64,000 nucleotides of DNA from an uncultured Alphaproteobacteria bacterium (GCA_946481075.1 CAMLMC010000001.1:992001-1056000); one strand, 5' to 3'; positions 32,565 through 42,625 are shown, numbered from the stretch's first letter. A program made the numbers and translations. The notes: generated by a model from the sequence alone, not told the origin.

Positions 32565-33395
32565 TCAATCCGCACGGAACAGCGAGTCAATCGCCTTATC
32601 CTTGAACGAACGGTCTTGCATCATCTGGTCGCGCAGGACCGGATCGACTATTTTATAACTGTCTTCGTACCATTTAGAACCCGGATAGTTGTGTCCCAAT
32701 ACGGCGGCTACGCGCGCGGCTTCTGTGTGCAAACCAAGCTTGAGGTAACATTCGACAAGGCGGTGCAGCGCTTCGGGCGTATGCGAGGTCGTCTGATAAT
32801 CCTTCACAACGGTCCGGAAGCGGTTGATCGCCGCATTCACTTCACCACGAGAAAGATAGTACCGGCCGATCTCCATTTCCTTACCGGCAAGGTGGTCATA
32901 GGTCAGGTCCATTTTCAACTTCGCGTCGCGGGCGTACTTGCTGTCCGGGAACCGTTGAACCAGCGTGTTGAATGCCTCCAGCGCCTGACGCGTAATGGCC
33001 TGATCGCGCGCGACATCGGAAATTTGTTCATAGTAGGCGAGCGCCTTCAGGTAATAAGCATAGTCGATATCTTCGGAGCCAGGATGCAGTTCGATGAAGC
33101 GGTCGAGCGCGAGGATTGCATCATCGTAATTGTCGCCTTCATAGGCCGCATAGGCCGCCATGATTTGCGCTTTTGTCGCCCATTGCGAATAGGGGTGCTG
33201 ACGCTCCACCTCCTCGAACAGGCGTGTCGCCTCCTTATAGTTCTTGGCATCGAGCGCCTTGGCAGCATCGTTATAGAGCTGTTCCACCGGCTTTTCGACC
33301 TGCGGTTTATCCTCTTCCTTGTCCGAGGAGGAACAGGCAGTAAGACCAACGGCCATGACGGCCAACAAAATAAGGGGAAATGTCTTGTTCAGCAT
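32565..33395 (-). CDS. bamD: Outer membrane protein assembly factor BamD
   Basis: BamD is a lipoprotein of the BAM complex that inserts beta-barrel proteins into the outer membrane. The 276-aa protein has a lipoprotein signal peptide with lipobox LTAC (Cys21). Five TPR-like repeats follow (for example LYNDAAKALDAKNYKEA, ALAYYEQISD). It lies between lpxC and recN as in related genomes. Confidence 0.94.
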   Translation of the reverse strand: MLNKTFPLILLAVMAVGLTACSSSDKEEDKPQVEKPVEQLYNDAAKALDAKNYKEATRLFEEVERQHPYSQWATKAQIMAAYAAYEGDNYDDAILALDRFIELHPGSEDIDYAYYLKALAYYEQISDVARDQAITRQALEAFNTLVQRFPDSKYARDAKLKMDLTYDHLAGKEMEIGRYYLSRGEVNAAINRFRTVVKDYQTTSHTPEALHRLVECYLKLGLHTEAARVAAVLGHNYPGSKWYEDSYKIVDPVLRDQMMQDRSFKDKAIDSLFRAD

Positions 33396-33476
33396 AGATT
33401 ATTCATAGCCTTATCCCCTTTCCCTGAAAAGAGGAAACAAGCCAAAATCCCCGGTTTTCAGAGCGGCGCCAGAGTT

Positions 33477-34331
33477 TCAAATCCTGATGATTTCAAAGGC
33501 CGAAGGATCGGCAAACAGCGCATGCAAAACCGCGTTGTTGAGCGCATGCCCGCCCTTTTCTCCATAATATCGGCCCAAAATGGGCATGCCGGCGAGATGA
33601 AGGTCGCCCACGGCATCCAGCATTTTATGACGGATAAATTCATCCGGATGGCGCAGACCGCCGGGATTCATCACCCCTTCGTCATTCAGGATTATGGCAT
33701 TATCGAGCGAGCCACCAAGCCCTAACCCCATGGCCCATAGCGCCTCTGCCTCCTTCAAAAAACCGAAGGTACGGCAATTCGCCACATCGTTTCTGAAGTT
33801 ATCGCCGGTCAGGACGAGTTCATAGCCCTGCGCACCGATGACGGCATGGGGGAATTCGATGCGCCCCGCATAGACAGGAACATCGGACGGGGAGAGCGTA
33901 ACGATTTTATCGCCTTCCGTAACCTTCACCTCTTTCAGAATTTTGATCGCTTTACGCGGCGCGGATTGCTCTTTTAAACCCGCAGCATCAATAGCCCTTA
34001 CAAAATCAATCGAACTTCCGTCCATGATTGGCACTTCAGAGGCATCGATATCAATAAGCGCGTTATCAACATTGCAGGCGCGAAGCGCCGCCATCAGATG
34101 TTCGATCGTGCCGACGCGCGCGCCGTGTTCATTGGAAACGAGGGTACACATGCGCGTGTCCGTGACATGGTCATACATCACCGGTATGAGGTTCTTGCCT
34201 TCATCCATATCGGTCCGGCGAAAGACAAGGCCATGATTTTCGTCCGCCGGATGGATGACCATGTTCACGGGTTTGCCGGAATGAAGACCGATATTGGTGA
34301 TAGGGATGGAATTTTGAATCGTATGTTGCAT
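33477..34331 (-). CDS. lpxC: UDP-3-O-acyl-N-acetylglucosamine deacetylase
   Basis: LpxC catalyses the committed step of lipid A synthesis. The zinc ligands are visible in EHLMAAL and in HKMLDAVGDLHLAG, and the N terminus has IGLHSGKPV. The ATG at 34331 (284 aa) is chosen because the family starts just before this region; a frame extension to 34370 adds 13 unrelated residues. The gene implies a lipopolysaccharide-bearing outer membrane. Confidence 0.95.
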   Translation of the reverse strand: MQHTIQNSIPITNIGLHSGKPVNMVIHPADENHGLVFRRTDMDEGKNLIPVMYDHVTDTRMCTLVSNEHGARVGTIEHLMAALRACNVDNALIDIDASEVPIMDGSSIDFVRAIDAAGLKEQSAPRKAIKILKEVKVTEGDKIVTLSPSDVPVYAGRIEFPHAVIGAQGYELVLTGDNFRNDVANCRTFGFLKEAEALWAMGLGLGGSLDNAIILNDEGVMNPGGLRHPDEFIRHKMLDAVGDLHLAGMPILGRYYGEKGGHALNNAVLHALFADPSAFEIIRI

Positions 34332-34390
34332 GGGGTGACTATAGAATTTTTGCGTCCCATCCCTCAACACACTGTTTATTGCGCGATGTT

Positions 34391-34421
34391 ACAAAAAAAA
34401 ATGGGAGCCGTGGAGGGCTCC
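34391..34421 (-). terminator. Rho-independent terminator after ftsZ
   Basis: On the minus strand TGGGAGCC (34421-34414) pairs with GGCTCCCA (34407-34400) around a 6-base loop, followed by nine T residues (34399-34391). It separates ftsZ from lpxC, so lpxC needs a promoter of its own in the roughly 60 bp between terminator and start, or readthrough. Confidence 0.85.
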
Positions 34422-34507
34422 CAAGTGAAATTTTTTCTGGAGGACACTCAGAAAAAATTAGAATTCTTAAATGAAATGGCCCTCCCCTGAACGGGGAAAG
34501 CATTGAA

Positions 34508-36229
34508 TTAGTTGGCCTGACGGCGCAGGAAGGCGGGAATGTCCAAATCATCGGCATTTTTGTTACGCGAAGCCGCCGGAGCATCGATGTTCAGTTGCCC
34601 TTGCGCCGGATTTTCGGTCACACGCGGCGCGGCGCGCAAGCCGGCATGAAAGCCACCCGTGCCGGTCGCGGCACCGGCATTGCCGGAGCCCGATGTTGCA
34701 TCGATATAATCTTCTTCCTGGCCGCCTTGTTCGAAACGGCGAACGCCGCTGGTGATACGCTCAAACAGAGACGGAGCCTTTTTGCGCTCTACCTGTGCGG
34801 CTTGTGCCGTGGCACCTGGAACCGGTGGACGAAGATTATAGCCTTGGCCCGAGGAAGCTTGCGCAGCGCCATAGCTGACAGGCACATCCTGAGGTTCCGG
34901 TACAACCGGTTTGGGCGGAATGAAATGACCGTCATGCAATGTACCGCGCATACCGGCGGCCTGCGCCGATGGCTGGGACGCGGCATAGGATTGAACCGCA
35001 GGCGCTTCGGCAACGGCGGAGGCCGGGGCAAATTCCTGTTGTTCGAACATATCGCGCTCCGGCTCATCATAGGCACATGTTTGCGCGGCCTTCACATTCA
35101 AAGGCGCGCGGGCAAGAGGGGCTGCCGTGGCCGGAGCCGGAACAGCCGATTGCGCCACCGGACGCGCCCGTTCAAACACCGGCTTTTCAGCCAGCGGCGA
35201 CGGCTTTCCCACGGCGGTTACACGTACCCCGCCGGTATTTGTCGTCGTTTGCTTGGCTTCGCCAGCATCGATCCCTGTCGCTACCACGGAAACGCGCATG
35301 CGGCCTTCTAGTTTATCATCGAAGGTGGAACCGAAGATGATATTCGCGTTCGGATCGACTTCGTCGCGGATGCGGTTACAGGCTTCATCCACTTCGAACA
35401 GCGTCATGTCGGCGCCGCCCGTTACGTTGACGATAACGCCGCGGGCGCCCTTCATCGAAACATCGTCGAGCAGCGGATTGTTAATCGCGGCCTCGGCGGC
35501 TTCCAGTGCACGACGCTCACCTTCGGCTTCGCCTGTGCCCATCATCGCTTTGCCCATCTCCATCATCGCCGAACGGATGTCGGCAAAGTCAAGGTTGATC
35601 AGGCCTGGCATGACCATCAGATCCGTCACGCCGCGAACGCCCGATTGAAGAACGGAATCTGCCATGCGGAACGCCTCGGCAAATGTTGTTTTTTCATTCG
35701 CCACGCGGAACAGGTTCTGGTTCGGAATAACAAGCAGCGTGTCCACATAGTCCTGCATCAATTGGATGCCGGATTCGGCCTGACGCATGCGATGAGAACC
35801 TTCGAAGTGGAACGGCTTTGTCACCACACCCACAGTCAGAATACCAGCATCGCGGCAAGCGCGTGCTATGACCGGCGCAGCGCCCGTCCCTGTTCCGCCA
35901 CCCATACCGGCCGTGATAAAGACCATGTTGGAACCGGCAAGATAATCCATTACCTCGTCCATCGATTCTTCTGCGGCCTTCGCACCCATTTCAGGTTTCG
36001 CGCCAGCACCCAGACCACCCGTTACGTGGACGCCAAGTTGCAGACGGTTTTCGCAGAGCGAGCCTTCAAGGGCCTGCGCATCCGTGTTCGTGACGAGAAA
36101 TTCACAGCCCTCAAGGCCGGATGAAATCATATTATTAACGGCATTTCCGCCAGCGCCGCCGACGCCGACGACCGTGATTTTGGGAGACAATCTATTTACC
36201 TCTGCGGCTTGAATTCTTAGGTTGATCAT
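34508..36229 (-). CDS. ftsZ: Cell division GTPase FtsZ
   Basis: FtsZ polymerises into the division ring. The 573-aa protein has the GTP-binding loop [12 protein letters not shown], the [13 protein letters not shown] phosphate loop and the synergy loop around DANIIFG-like [12 protein letters not shown] long Ala/Pro-rich linker (about residues 325-555) leads to the conserved C-terminal peptide [11 protein letters not shown] that binds FtsA and other partners. The long linker is normal for alphaproteobacteria. GGAGG is present 11 bp before the start. The gene is separated from ftsA by 338 bp with its own regulatory signals and ends at a strong terminator. Confidence 0.97.
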   Translation of the reverse strand: MINLRIQAAEVNRLSPKITVVGVGGAGGNAVNNMISSGLEGCEFLVTNTDAQALEGSLCENRLQLGVHVTGGLGAGAKPEMGAKAAEESMDEVMDYLAGSNMVFITAGMGGGTGTGAAPVIARACRDAGILTVGVVTKPFHFEGSHRMRQAESGIQLMQDYVDTLLVIPNQNLFRVANEKTTFAEAFRMADSVLQSGVRGVTDLMVMPGLINLDFADIRSAMMEMGKAMMGTGEAEGERRALEAAEAAINNPLLDDVSMKGARGVIVNVTGGADMTLFEVDEACNRIRDEVDPNANIIFGSTFDDKLEGRMRVSVVATGIDAGEAKQTTTNTGGVRVTAVGKPSPLAEKPVFERARPVAQSAVPAPATAAPLARAPLNVKAAQTCAYDEPERDMFEQQEFAPASAVAEAPAVQSYAASQPSAQAAGMRGTLHDGHFIPPKPVVPEPQDVPVSYGAAQASSGQGYNLRPPVPGATAQAAQVERKKAPSLFERITSGVRRFEQGGQEEDYIDATSGSGNAGAATGTGGFHAGLRAAPRVTENPAQGQLNIDAPAASRNKNADDLDIPAFLRRQAN

Positions 36230-36349
36230 TTCGAGTTGGTCCTCCGTGCAAGGCCTTTACGGTTTTTGATTCTATTGGTGTTCGCGCGTCAATGGAATCA
36301 GGAAAATTCCACGGGGCCGCGCAAACGGCAGGTTTTAAACGGTTTTTAG

Positions 36350-36370
36350 AAAGGTTTTCCCAAAACCTTT
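36350..36370. repeat. Perfect palindrome upstream of ftsZ
   Basis: AAAGGTTTT (36350-36358) and AAAACCTTT (36362-36370) are exact inverse complements with a 3-base centre. No T run follows on either strand, so it looks more like a dimeric protein-binding site than a terminator. It lies about 120 bp before the ftsZ start. Confidence 0.6.
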
Positions 36371-36464
36371 ATGCGATAAAATTCGCCTAAACGACTCATT
36401 TGATTCACATTTGGAGATTGTTTCATGGAACCGAAAAACCGCCAAGATTGTGAGAACAACTTCC

Positions 36465-36484
36465 TGTGGATAAGTTGGGGATAA
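36465..36484 (-). promoter_or_regulatory. DnaA box pair upstream of ftsZ
   Basis: On the minus strand TTATCCACA (36473-36465) is a perfect match to the DnaA consensus, and TTATCCCCA (36484-36476) differs at one base. The two lie in the same orientation with start points 11 bp apart. DnaA is known to regulate ftsZ in Caulobacter; use of these sites here is inference. Confidence 0.5.
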
Positions 36485-36567
36485 AGTACGGTTTTTTCAA
36501 GGATTTCAGAGAGAAAAATCGGGGACAAAACAGGCGCGATTTGGTTTTATCCAATCATAATCAACGG

Positions 36568-37836
36568 TTACCAGTTTTCTTTCCACCAATACTTTACGCG
36601 CTCCCACAAGCTGCCTGGCTCGACCGTCGCCATGATTTCGGCAGGCATTTCATCGTGACGTTCGGTGATATAGGTAAGAAGGCCGGCGGTCGTTGCAAAA
36701 GCCGGACCGGATACGGCATCGGGTAGTGAGGAGAGTCGCAGCGGGCGGCCAAGGCGCACCTGTTTGTCGAGGATAGATTGCGCAAGATCGCGCATGCCAG
36801 GCATCTGACTGCCCCCACCTGTCAAAACGACGCGGCGGCCAATGTTCGGGCCAAGGCCGGAATCGCGTAGACGGCCGGAAACAATTTCTAAAATTTCCTC
36901 AAGGCGCGGCTGGATAATACCGATCAAAAGCGAGCGCGGAATATGGTTCGGCGCATGGCGGTCCGCCTCCCCCAGCTGGGGCACATCAATCAATTCGGCC
37001 TCATCGCCAGACGTCATCAAGGCGGAACCATAAAGCGTTTTTAGGCGCTCCGCATCGCTTGCCGCGCAGGTCAATCCCTTGGCAATGTCATTGGTCACGT
37101 GGGATCCGCCAGCAGGAATCGCATCACCGTAAATCATCGCCCCGCCCTGGAACACAGCAAAGGATGTGACGCCCGCCCCCATATCGATGACGGTACAGCC
37201 CAAATCCATTTCATCTTCAACCAGACAGGCAAGCCCCGCCGCATAGGCAGAGGACGAGAGCGCGACGATATCAAGGTGAGACCGCTCGATACACGCAGCC
37301 ATGTTTTGCAAAGGCCCCAAATCCGCCGTCACCATATGAATACCGACATCAAGTTGCTGCCCCACCATGCCGCGTGGGTCGCGGATTCCCTCCTGCCCGT
37401 CGATGCGGTAGCCGATAGGAATGGTATGAATGAGTTCGTATTCGGCAGAAAGCACCTGATCCTGCGCCTTCGCCAGCGCGCGGCGCACATCGTTGCCCGT
37501 AATGGCATGGCCGGATACCTGAATCCCTGCCGACAAGATGTGTGAATGTGCGTAAACGCCCGGCACGTTGACAACGACTTCACGCAGCGGATAGCCCTTC
37601 ATCACCTCGGCCGCCATATTTTCAGCAGCATGGACAGTAGAGCGGATAGCGTTTTCGGCAAGATCAATATCGACAATCTTGCCGCCCTTAATTCCGCGCG
37701 CGGCCTGATACCCGACGCCCAGAACCTCTATCGCACCCTGATCGTCGATGATGCGGCCGATAAAACATGCAATTTTATGGCTGCCGATATCAAGTGCCGC
37801 GAGAATCGATCCTTTGGGTTTGACTTTGTGTTTCAT
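36568..37836 (-). CDS. ftsA: Cell division protein FtsA
   Basis: FtsA is an actin-like ATPase that tethers FtsZ to the membrane. The 422-aa protein has the phosphate-1 motif LDIGSHKIACFIG, phosphate-2 TVIDMGAGVTSFAVF and adenosine motif VVLTGGGSQMPG. The C terminus LWERVKYWWKENW forms an amphipathic membrane-targeting helix. Its ATG overlaps the ftsQ stop by one base (TAATG). Confidence 0.96.
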   Translation of the reverse strand: MKHKVKPKGSILAALDIGSHKIACFIGRIIDDQGAIEVLGVGYQAARGIKGGKIVDIDLAENAIRSTVHAAENMAAEVMKGYPLREVVVNVPGVYAHSHILSAGIQVSGHAITGNDVRRALAKAQDQVLSAEYELIHTIPIGYRIDGQEGIRDPRGMVGQQLDVGIHMVTADLGPLQNMAACIERSHLDIVALSSSAYAAGLACLVEDEMDLGCTVIDMGAGVTSFAVFQGGAMIYGDAIPAGGSHVTNDIAKGLTCAASDAERLKTLYGSALMTSGDEAELIDVPQLGEADRHAPNHIPRSLLIGIIQPRLEEILEIVSGRLRDSGLGPNIGRRVVLTGGGSQMPGMRDLAQSILDKQVRLGRPLRLSSLPDAVSGPAFATTAGLLTYITERHDEMPAEIMATVEPGSLWERVKYWWKENW

Positions 37837-38690
37837 TAAATCGCGCTGCCTGCGGCTGGGGTGAGACCGGCGTTAAAATCCGAAGCGGCACCGGGTTTGG
37901 TCCTTACCGTTATACGGCCCTGATCCCGAACGTCAATAGAGACAACATCTTTATCTAATATGTTCTCTTCCTCGTGATTGACAGCAAGCCTCCGCAGCGC
38001 AAGACCCAGTTCGTCTTCCGGCAATTTGACGTCCGCACCGGATTTCAGTTTCAAATCCCAGCGGCGGCCCGAAATTAATGTCGCGGCTTCTACCCGCTCC
38101 AGGATCGCCGGTTCCGCGGCGAGCATGCTTAAAAGCGCCGCCGCGTGCTGCGGAGCCTCATCGCCAATCACGATCAATAAATCCCGGAATTCCTGAAGGT
38201 TGCGATCGGTCAGGACGACACCTTCGGCATCCACCACCGACAGCCTTTTATGACGTTGCCACAAGGCGATAGGTGTGCGTTCTTCAAGTTTGATGTAAAT
38301 GGTGTCCGGCAGGCGACGTTCGACATGGGCCGCCTTTACCCACGACAATTTTTCGATCATCACCTTCATCTCTTCGGGCTTGAACGAGAAGACCGGATCA
38401 CCCTTTTCCAGATTGATAATGGCCTTGAGCGTCGCGACATCGGTGTGCCTGCGTCCGTCAACCATGATGTTCTTTACCGCAAAGCCCCAGTCGGCAGTTT
38501 GATCCAGAATGGCCGAGTGCGCGTTTTGCGTCGCCCGTGCCAACGCGCCCGATTCCACCGCCCAGTAGCCGACGCCGCCTACCGCAAGCGCGGCAAGCGA
38601 GGCCAAGCCGAACCTTTTGAGAAAAAGGATCAGGCGCTCTGAGCCACTCGAGCGCCGTTTGAGGATGGTTGATCGTCTTGTGCCTGACAT
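37836..38690 (-). CDS. ftsQ: Cell division protein FtsQ
   Basis: FtsQ is a bitopic protein linking early and late division proteins. It has a basic cytoplasmic tail, one membrane helix (about residues 28-45), a POTRA domain (VKNIMVDGRRHTDVATL) and the FtsQ beta domain. The ATG at 38690 gives 284 aa; a TTG at 38717 is an alternative. The start lies inside ddl, giving a 61-bp overlap, unusual in length but without a better downstream start. No strong ribosome-binding site is visible. Confidence 0.9.
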   Translation of the reverse strand: MSGTRRSTILKRRSSGSERLILFLKRFGLASLAALAVGGVGYWAVESGALARATQNAHSAILDQTADWGFAVKNIMVDGRRHTDVATLKAIINLEKGDPVFSFKPEEMKVMIEKLSWVKAAHVERRLPDTIYIKLEERTPIALWQRHKRLSVVDAEGVVLTDRNLQEFRDLLIVIGDEAPQHAAALLSMLAAEPAILERVEAATLISGRRWDLKLKSGADVKLPEDELGLALRRLAVNHEEENILDKDVVSIDVRDQGRITVRTKPGAASDFNAGLTPAAGSAI

Positions 38691-39598
38691 GTTGCGGTTT
38701 CGACCAGGTGGGAACAAAGTTCTACGTAGGATATGCCGTTCAATTCAGGCTGGATCAGGGCGATAGACCCCGGTGAAAAGCCCGGCATAGTGTTAATTTC
38801 CAAAAAGTATACGCCATCGGCGCCCGGTTTGGAATCATCATATCGGAAATCGGCGCGGGAGAGGCCGGAGCAGCCCAAAACATTAAAGACGCGCTCCGCA
38901 TAATCCATCGCCGTTTTGGCAACGATTTCCGGAACGTCGGCGGGTGTAATCAGTTTGGTTTCGGCGCTTTTATATTTCGCATCGTAATCAAAAAAACGCC
39001 CGGGGACGATGATTTCGGTCACACCCTGTGCCTTACCATCCAGAATGGCGACATGGATTTCGCGTCCCGGGACATATTTTTCCACCAGCGCCTTTTCACC
39101 GAAATGCCAGCTCGCTTCGTCAATCGGCTGCTGGTTTTCGCCTTCCAGAATGATGCGCACTCCAACGCTAGATCCTTCATTGATCGGCTTTACCACATAA
39201 GGGCGCGGCATGACGGTTTCGGCCAGAATTTCTTTTTTTGACGCCACCTTACCTTCGGATGTTCGCACACCAACTGAATTGGCGAGTTTCTTCGTCAGCG
39301 TCTTGTCCATGCCGATGGCGGATGCCGCAACGCCCGAATGCGTGTAGGGAAGACCGAGCATTTCCAACACGCCCTGTATAATGCCGTCCTCGCCGCCCCT
39401 TCCATACAGATTGTTAAACACAACGTCAGGACGAGGGGTTAAGTCATTCAAAAGTTTCTGCAAATCACGCGTAACATCTATGACCTTCACGTCATAACCG
39501 CCATCGCGCAGGGCCTTCGCAATATGCTCCCCTTTGAACAACGATACTTCACGTTCCGAAGACCAGCCACCAACCAACAGCGCCACAGTTTTTGTCAT
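38630..39598 (-). CDS. ddl: D-alanine--D-alanine ligase
   Basis: Ddl makes the D-Ala-D-Ala dipeptide for peptidoglycan precursors. The 322-aa ATP-grasp enzyme has GGWSSEREVSLFKG at the N terminus, the serine loop PINEGSSVGV, and the metal-binding end FLEINTMPGF. A tail of about 20 residues beyond the ligase fold overlaps ftsQ. It follows the Nudix gene by 15 bp. Confidence 0.95.
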   Translation of the reverse strand: MTKTVALLVGGWSSEREVSLFKGEHIAKALRDGGYDVKVIDVTRDLQKLLNDLTPRPDVVFNNLYGRGGEDGIIQGVLEMLGLPYTHSGVAASAIGMDKTLTKKLANSVGVRTSEGKVASKKEILAETVMPRPYVVKPINEGSSVGVRIILEGENQQPIDEASWHFGEKALVEKYVPGREIHVAILDGKAQGVTEIIVPGRFFDYDAKYKSAETKLITPADVPEIVAKTAMDYAERVFNVLGCSGLSRADFRYDDSKPGADGVYFLEINTMPGFSPGSIALIQPELNGISYVELCSHLVETATCQAQDDQPSSNGARVAQSA

Positions 39599-39613
39599 TT
39601 TTATTCCTTTAAA

Positions 39614-39997
39614 TTACGACGAGAAGTGCGGGACACCCTGCACGTCCTGAAGATAGCGGCGAACGGGGGCAAAATGATGGCCGCCATTTATGGCCATGAT
39701 TTTATCAGCGGACATCCATTGCGCCGAGAGAAACTGATCTGGTTCTTTCAAAGAGATCTCACCATCCAGATACTGGCAAACTTTATAATAAAACGTCTTG
39801 CTGCCTTCCTCGCGCGAACCAAGATTGAAAACCGGAGTTACAGTCAAACCCGTTTCTTCCCTTACTTCACGCATCAGCGCCGTATCAAGCGTTTCACCTT
39901 CTTCCACCTTGCCGCCCGGAAACGTCCATGTGCCGTTATGGCGTTGTAAAAAAGCGAATTGGTCCCGAAGACGCACAATCCCGATAACGATATCCAT
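39614..39997 (-). CDS. Nudix hydrolase
   Basis: This 127-aa protein contains a complete Nudix box (GGKVEEGET and REVREETGL, about residues 29-51), which binds divalent metal to hydrolyse nucleoside diphosphates linked to another group. Overall it resembles MutT/NUDT1-like ADP- or nucleotide-pyrophosphatases, but the substrate cannot be inferred. It is inserted between murB and ddl, not a usual member of the dcw cluster. Confidence 0.88.
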   Translation of the reverse strand: MDIVIGIVRLRDQFAFLQRHNGTWTFPGGKVEEGETLDTALMREVREETGLTVTPVFNLGSREEGSKTFYYKVCQYLDGEISLKEPDQFLSAQWMSADKIMAINGGHHFAPVRRYLQDVQGVPHFSS

Positions 39998-40013
39998 GCC
40001 CTAAATCCCCCAA

Positions 40014-40099
40014 TATGGTTATATCTAGGATCAGCATAGGACGGCAAAAGCGGTGGGACAACGGGATAAACAATGTTCACCCCAGAAAATATAACCATA
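40014..40099. repeat. Separated 11-bp inverted repeat between murB and the Nudix gene
   Basis: TATGGTTATAT (40014-40024) and ATATAACCATA (40089-40099) are perfect inverse complements 64 bp apart. Together they frame most of the 122-bp gap between murB and the Nudix gene. They could be paired operator sites or the ends of a small element; no T run follows either arm. Confidence 0.5.
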
Positions 40100-40119
40100 A
40101 AAGCGGTATTTTGATGGAT

Positions 40120-41100
40120 TTAGGCCGGGTTTCCGAGCCGTTTGATTTCCCAGCGCAGGGAAATGCCGAATTTGTCCGCAACGCGGCGGCGGAGTTCTTC
40201 GCCCAGATTTTCGAGATCGGCGGCGGTGGCCGTGCCTTCGTTGATCATGAAATTGCAGTGCTTCTCGCTCATCACCGCGCCGCCGATTTTAAGGCCGCGC
40301 CCGCCTACGGCATCAATCAATTGCCAGACCTTGGTGCCTTCCGGCATGCCCGCCTTGGCGATGTCTTCGGCGGATGGATTGGCAAAGGTGGAGCCGCCGG
40401 TTTTTTCGCGGATCGGCTGAGACGCCTCGCGCTTTGCTTTGATTTCGGTCATGCGTGCGGCAACGGCGGCAGGGTTGTCCTTTTGTCCCTTAAAGATTGC
40501 GGAGACGAAAATATAATCATCCGGAAGATCGATATGGCGATAGGTCATGCCGAGCTGCTCCGGCGTGAAGCTATGACGATTTCCGAAACGATCAACGGCA
40601 TCACACGATACAAGAACATCTTTCGCTTCCGTGCCGTAGCATCCGGCGTTCATGCGGAGCGCGCCGCCGATGGTGCCCGGAATGCCTGAAAAAAACTCCA
40701 GGGCCCCAAGCCCGGCATCTGCCGCGACATTGGCGACATTGGTATCCAAAGCGAGCGCACCGGCCTTGACCAGATCACCGTCTACCTCGATCCCCGCAAA
40801 TTCGCGGCCCAGACGGATGGTAACACCCGGCAGGCCACCATCGCGGATGATGGTATTGGACAGCGCGCCAAAAATTTGCACGGGCACTATTTTGTCTTCG
40901 AGATAGCAAACCGGCGATGCGCTTTCCACAATATCGGCGGGCGCGGTTTGGGCGAGGAAGGATTGCAAATCTTCCAGATCGGCGGGTTTGAACAAAACTT
41001 CCGCCGTCCCGCCGCATTTGAACCAGCCTTGTGCCCCAAGGGCCGCGTTTTCGGTGTAGCGTCCGCGAACGGCGGGGAGAGAGTCTGCCTTTAATGCCAT
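40120..41100 (-). CDS. murB: UDP-N-acetylenolpyruvoylglucosamine reductase
   Basis: MurB reduces enolpyruvyl-UDP-GlcNAc to UDP-MurNAc using NADPH and FAD. The 326-aa protein has an N-terminal FAD domain (WFKCGGTAEVLFKPADL), the active-site region SGIPGTIGGALRMNAG, and a C-terminal region with GGSTFANP and HCNFMINEG. It lies 3 bp after murC. Confidence 0.95.
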   Translation of the reverse strand: MALKADSLPAVRGRYTENAALGAQGWFKCGGTAEVLFKPADLEDLQSFLAQTAPADIVESASPVCYLEDKIVPVQIFGALSNTIIRDGGLPGVTIRLGREFAGIEVDGDLVKAGALALDTNVANVAADAGLGALEFFSGIPGTIGGALRMNAGCYGTEAKDVLVSCDAVDRFGNRHSFTPEQLGMTYRHIDLPDDYIFVSAIFKGQKDNPAAVAARMTEIKAKREASQPIREKTGGSTFANPSAEDIAKAGMPEGTKVWQLIDAVGGRGLKIGGAVMSEKHCNFMINEGTATAADLENLGEELRRRVADKFGISLRWEIKRLGNPA

Positions 41101-41103
41101 TGG

Positions 41104-42543
41104 TTACGCTCTCTGCTTTTCAAGGTCGGCAAAAACCTGTTCTAGCTCGGCAGGCAGCGCATAGGCCCATTTGGTGATATCGCCCGCGCCGAGACAAATG
41201 ACGAAATCGCCCCTCGTAGCGTTTTGAGCAATCATGACGGCAAGCTTATCGGACGATGCAAGAACATCCACGCTCTTATGCCCGTGATCACGGAGACCTT
41301 GCGCGAGCGCATCTTTATTCGCGCCCTCGATCGGCGCTTCGCCCGCCGCGTAAACATCGGCGACAATCACATGGTCCGCATCATTCAGGCAGGTGCAGAA
41401 ATCATCGAACAGCGAATGGAGGCGCGTGTAACGGTGCGGTTGCACCACTGCAATGACCTTTCCATCGCCGCCCGACACAGCCTGACGTGCAGCACGCAAC
41501 ACGGCGGAAATTTCAACAGGGTGATGGCCGTAATCATCGATCACCGTGATGCCCTGCGCTTCCCCCGTTTTGGTGAAGCGGCGTTTGACGCCTTCGAACC
41601 CCACAAGCGCGTTTTTCATCTGCGCCGGTTTCATGCCCATGCGGTGCGCGATGGCGAGCGCCGACAACGAATTCTGCACATTATGCTGGCCCAGCATCGG
41701 CAGCATGACATCTTTCAGAATTAATTCTTCACCTGTGATGTCCGCCGAAAAACGCACATCGAACACACTGCCATTCGCATCGGTGCGGATGTTGGAGGCA
41801 TGGACGTCCGCCTGTGGGTTGAAACCATAGGTAATCACCACGCGGTCACGGATTTCGGGGATCATCGCCTGCACCGCGGGATGATCAATACACAAAACCG
41901 CAAAACCATAGAACGGAATATTTTCGATGAATTGATGGAACGCGGCCTTGATCGCGTCGTAATCGCCGTAATGATCGAGATGTTCGGGGTCGATGTTCGT
42001 CACCACCGCAACCGTTGCCGGAAGTTTGGTGAATGTGCCGTCCGACTCATCCGCCTCCACCACCATCCATTCGGATTGGCCCATACGGGTGTTGGTGCCG
42101 TATTTGTTGACGATGCCGCCATTGATCACCGTGGGATCGAAATCCCCCTCCTCCAGCATCGCGCCGACCATTGAGGTCGTCGTCGTTTTGCCGTGCGTGC
42201 CGCCGATGGCAACGGCCATTTTGAGGCGCATGAGTTCGGCCAGCATTTCTGCGCGGCGAACGATGGGCAGTTTCGCGGCGCGGGCGGCGGCAAGTTCCGG
42301 ATTATTTTCCTTGATGGCGGACGACACGACAACAATCGCCGCATCGGAAATATTGGCGGCGTCATGCCCGACAAAAATATTGATGCCCTGTTTACGAAGG
42401 CGATCAAGGTTATAGCCGTCCGCTTGATCCGATCCCTGAACCTTATAACCAAGACCGTTCAGGACCTCGGCAATTCCCGACATCCCGATCCCACCGATCC
42501 CGATAAAATGCAGGATCCCGATACTTTGAGGCATAATTCGCAT
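41104..42543 (-). CDS. murC: UDP-N-acetylmuramate--L-alanine ligase
   Basis: MurC adds L-alanine to UDP-MurNAc. The 479-aa Mur ligase has the N-terminal [15 protein letters not shown] dinucleotide-like motif, the ATP loop [12 protein letters not shown], the central EADESDGTF motif and a C-terminal domain beginning near [10 protein letters not shown] second ATG at 42534 is a possible start. The upstream neighbour on this strand is an unknown gene rather than murG. Confidence 0.95.
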   Translation of the reverse strand: MRIMPQSIGILHFIGIGGIGMSGIAEVLNGLGYKVQGSDQADGYNLDRLRKQGINIFVGHDAANISDAAIVVVSSAIKENNPELAAARAAKLPIVRRAEMLAELMRLKMAVAIGGTHGKTTTTSMVGAMLEEGDFDPTVINGGIVNKYGTNTRMGQSEWMVVEADESDGTFTKLPATVAVVTNIDPEHLDHYGDYDAIKAAFHQFIENIPFYGFAVLCIDHPAVQAMIPEIRDRVVITYGFNPQADVHASNIRTDANGSVFDVRFSADITGEELILKDVMLPMLGQHNVQNSLSALAIAHRMGMKPAQMKNALVGFEGVKRRFTKTGEAQGITVIDDYGHHPVEISAVLRAARQAVSGGDGKVIAVVQPHRYTRLHSLFDDFCTCLNDADHVIVADVYAAGEAPIEGANKDALAQGLRDHGHKSVDVLASSDKLAVMIAQNATRGDFVICLGAGDITKWAYALPAELEQVFADLEKQRA

Positions 42544-42625
42544 AGGCGAAACCTAGCGGAAACCCTGCAAAATCACAACGATTTTAGATACTAACTTTTG
42601 TTCAATGCCAGCATATCTTTGGCAA

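Larger units (their letters stand above)
36230..36567 (-). promoter_or_regulatory. ftsA-ftsZ intergenic region, probable ftsZ promoter region
   Basis: This 338-bp gap contains no convincing gene. It holds a perfect DnaA box (36465-36473), a one-mismatch DnaA-like box (36476-36484) and a perfect 21-bp palindrome (36350-36370). A TTAA-N7-TTAG near-CtrA motif lies at 36335-36349. Such a gap inside an otherwise tightly packed cluster suggests that ftsZ has its own regulated promoter. Confidence 0.5.

Noticed and set aside
32562..33725. A 387-codon open frame on the + strand opposite bamD and lpxC
   Set aside because: It spans two well-supported genes and their gap on the other strand and shows no domain; it is a codon-bias shadow.
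36335..36349. TTAA-N7-TTAG as a CtrA site before ftsZ
   Set aside because: It is only a near-match in an AT-rich stretch overlapping nothing else supportive; kept as a remark in the intergenic entry rather than as a site.
36346..36528. A 60-codon open frame between ftsA and ftsZ
   Set aside because: It overlaps the palindrome and DnaA boxes and has no start signal; the gap is better read as regulatory.
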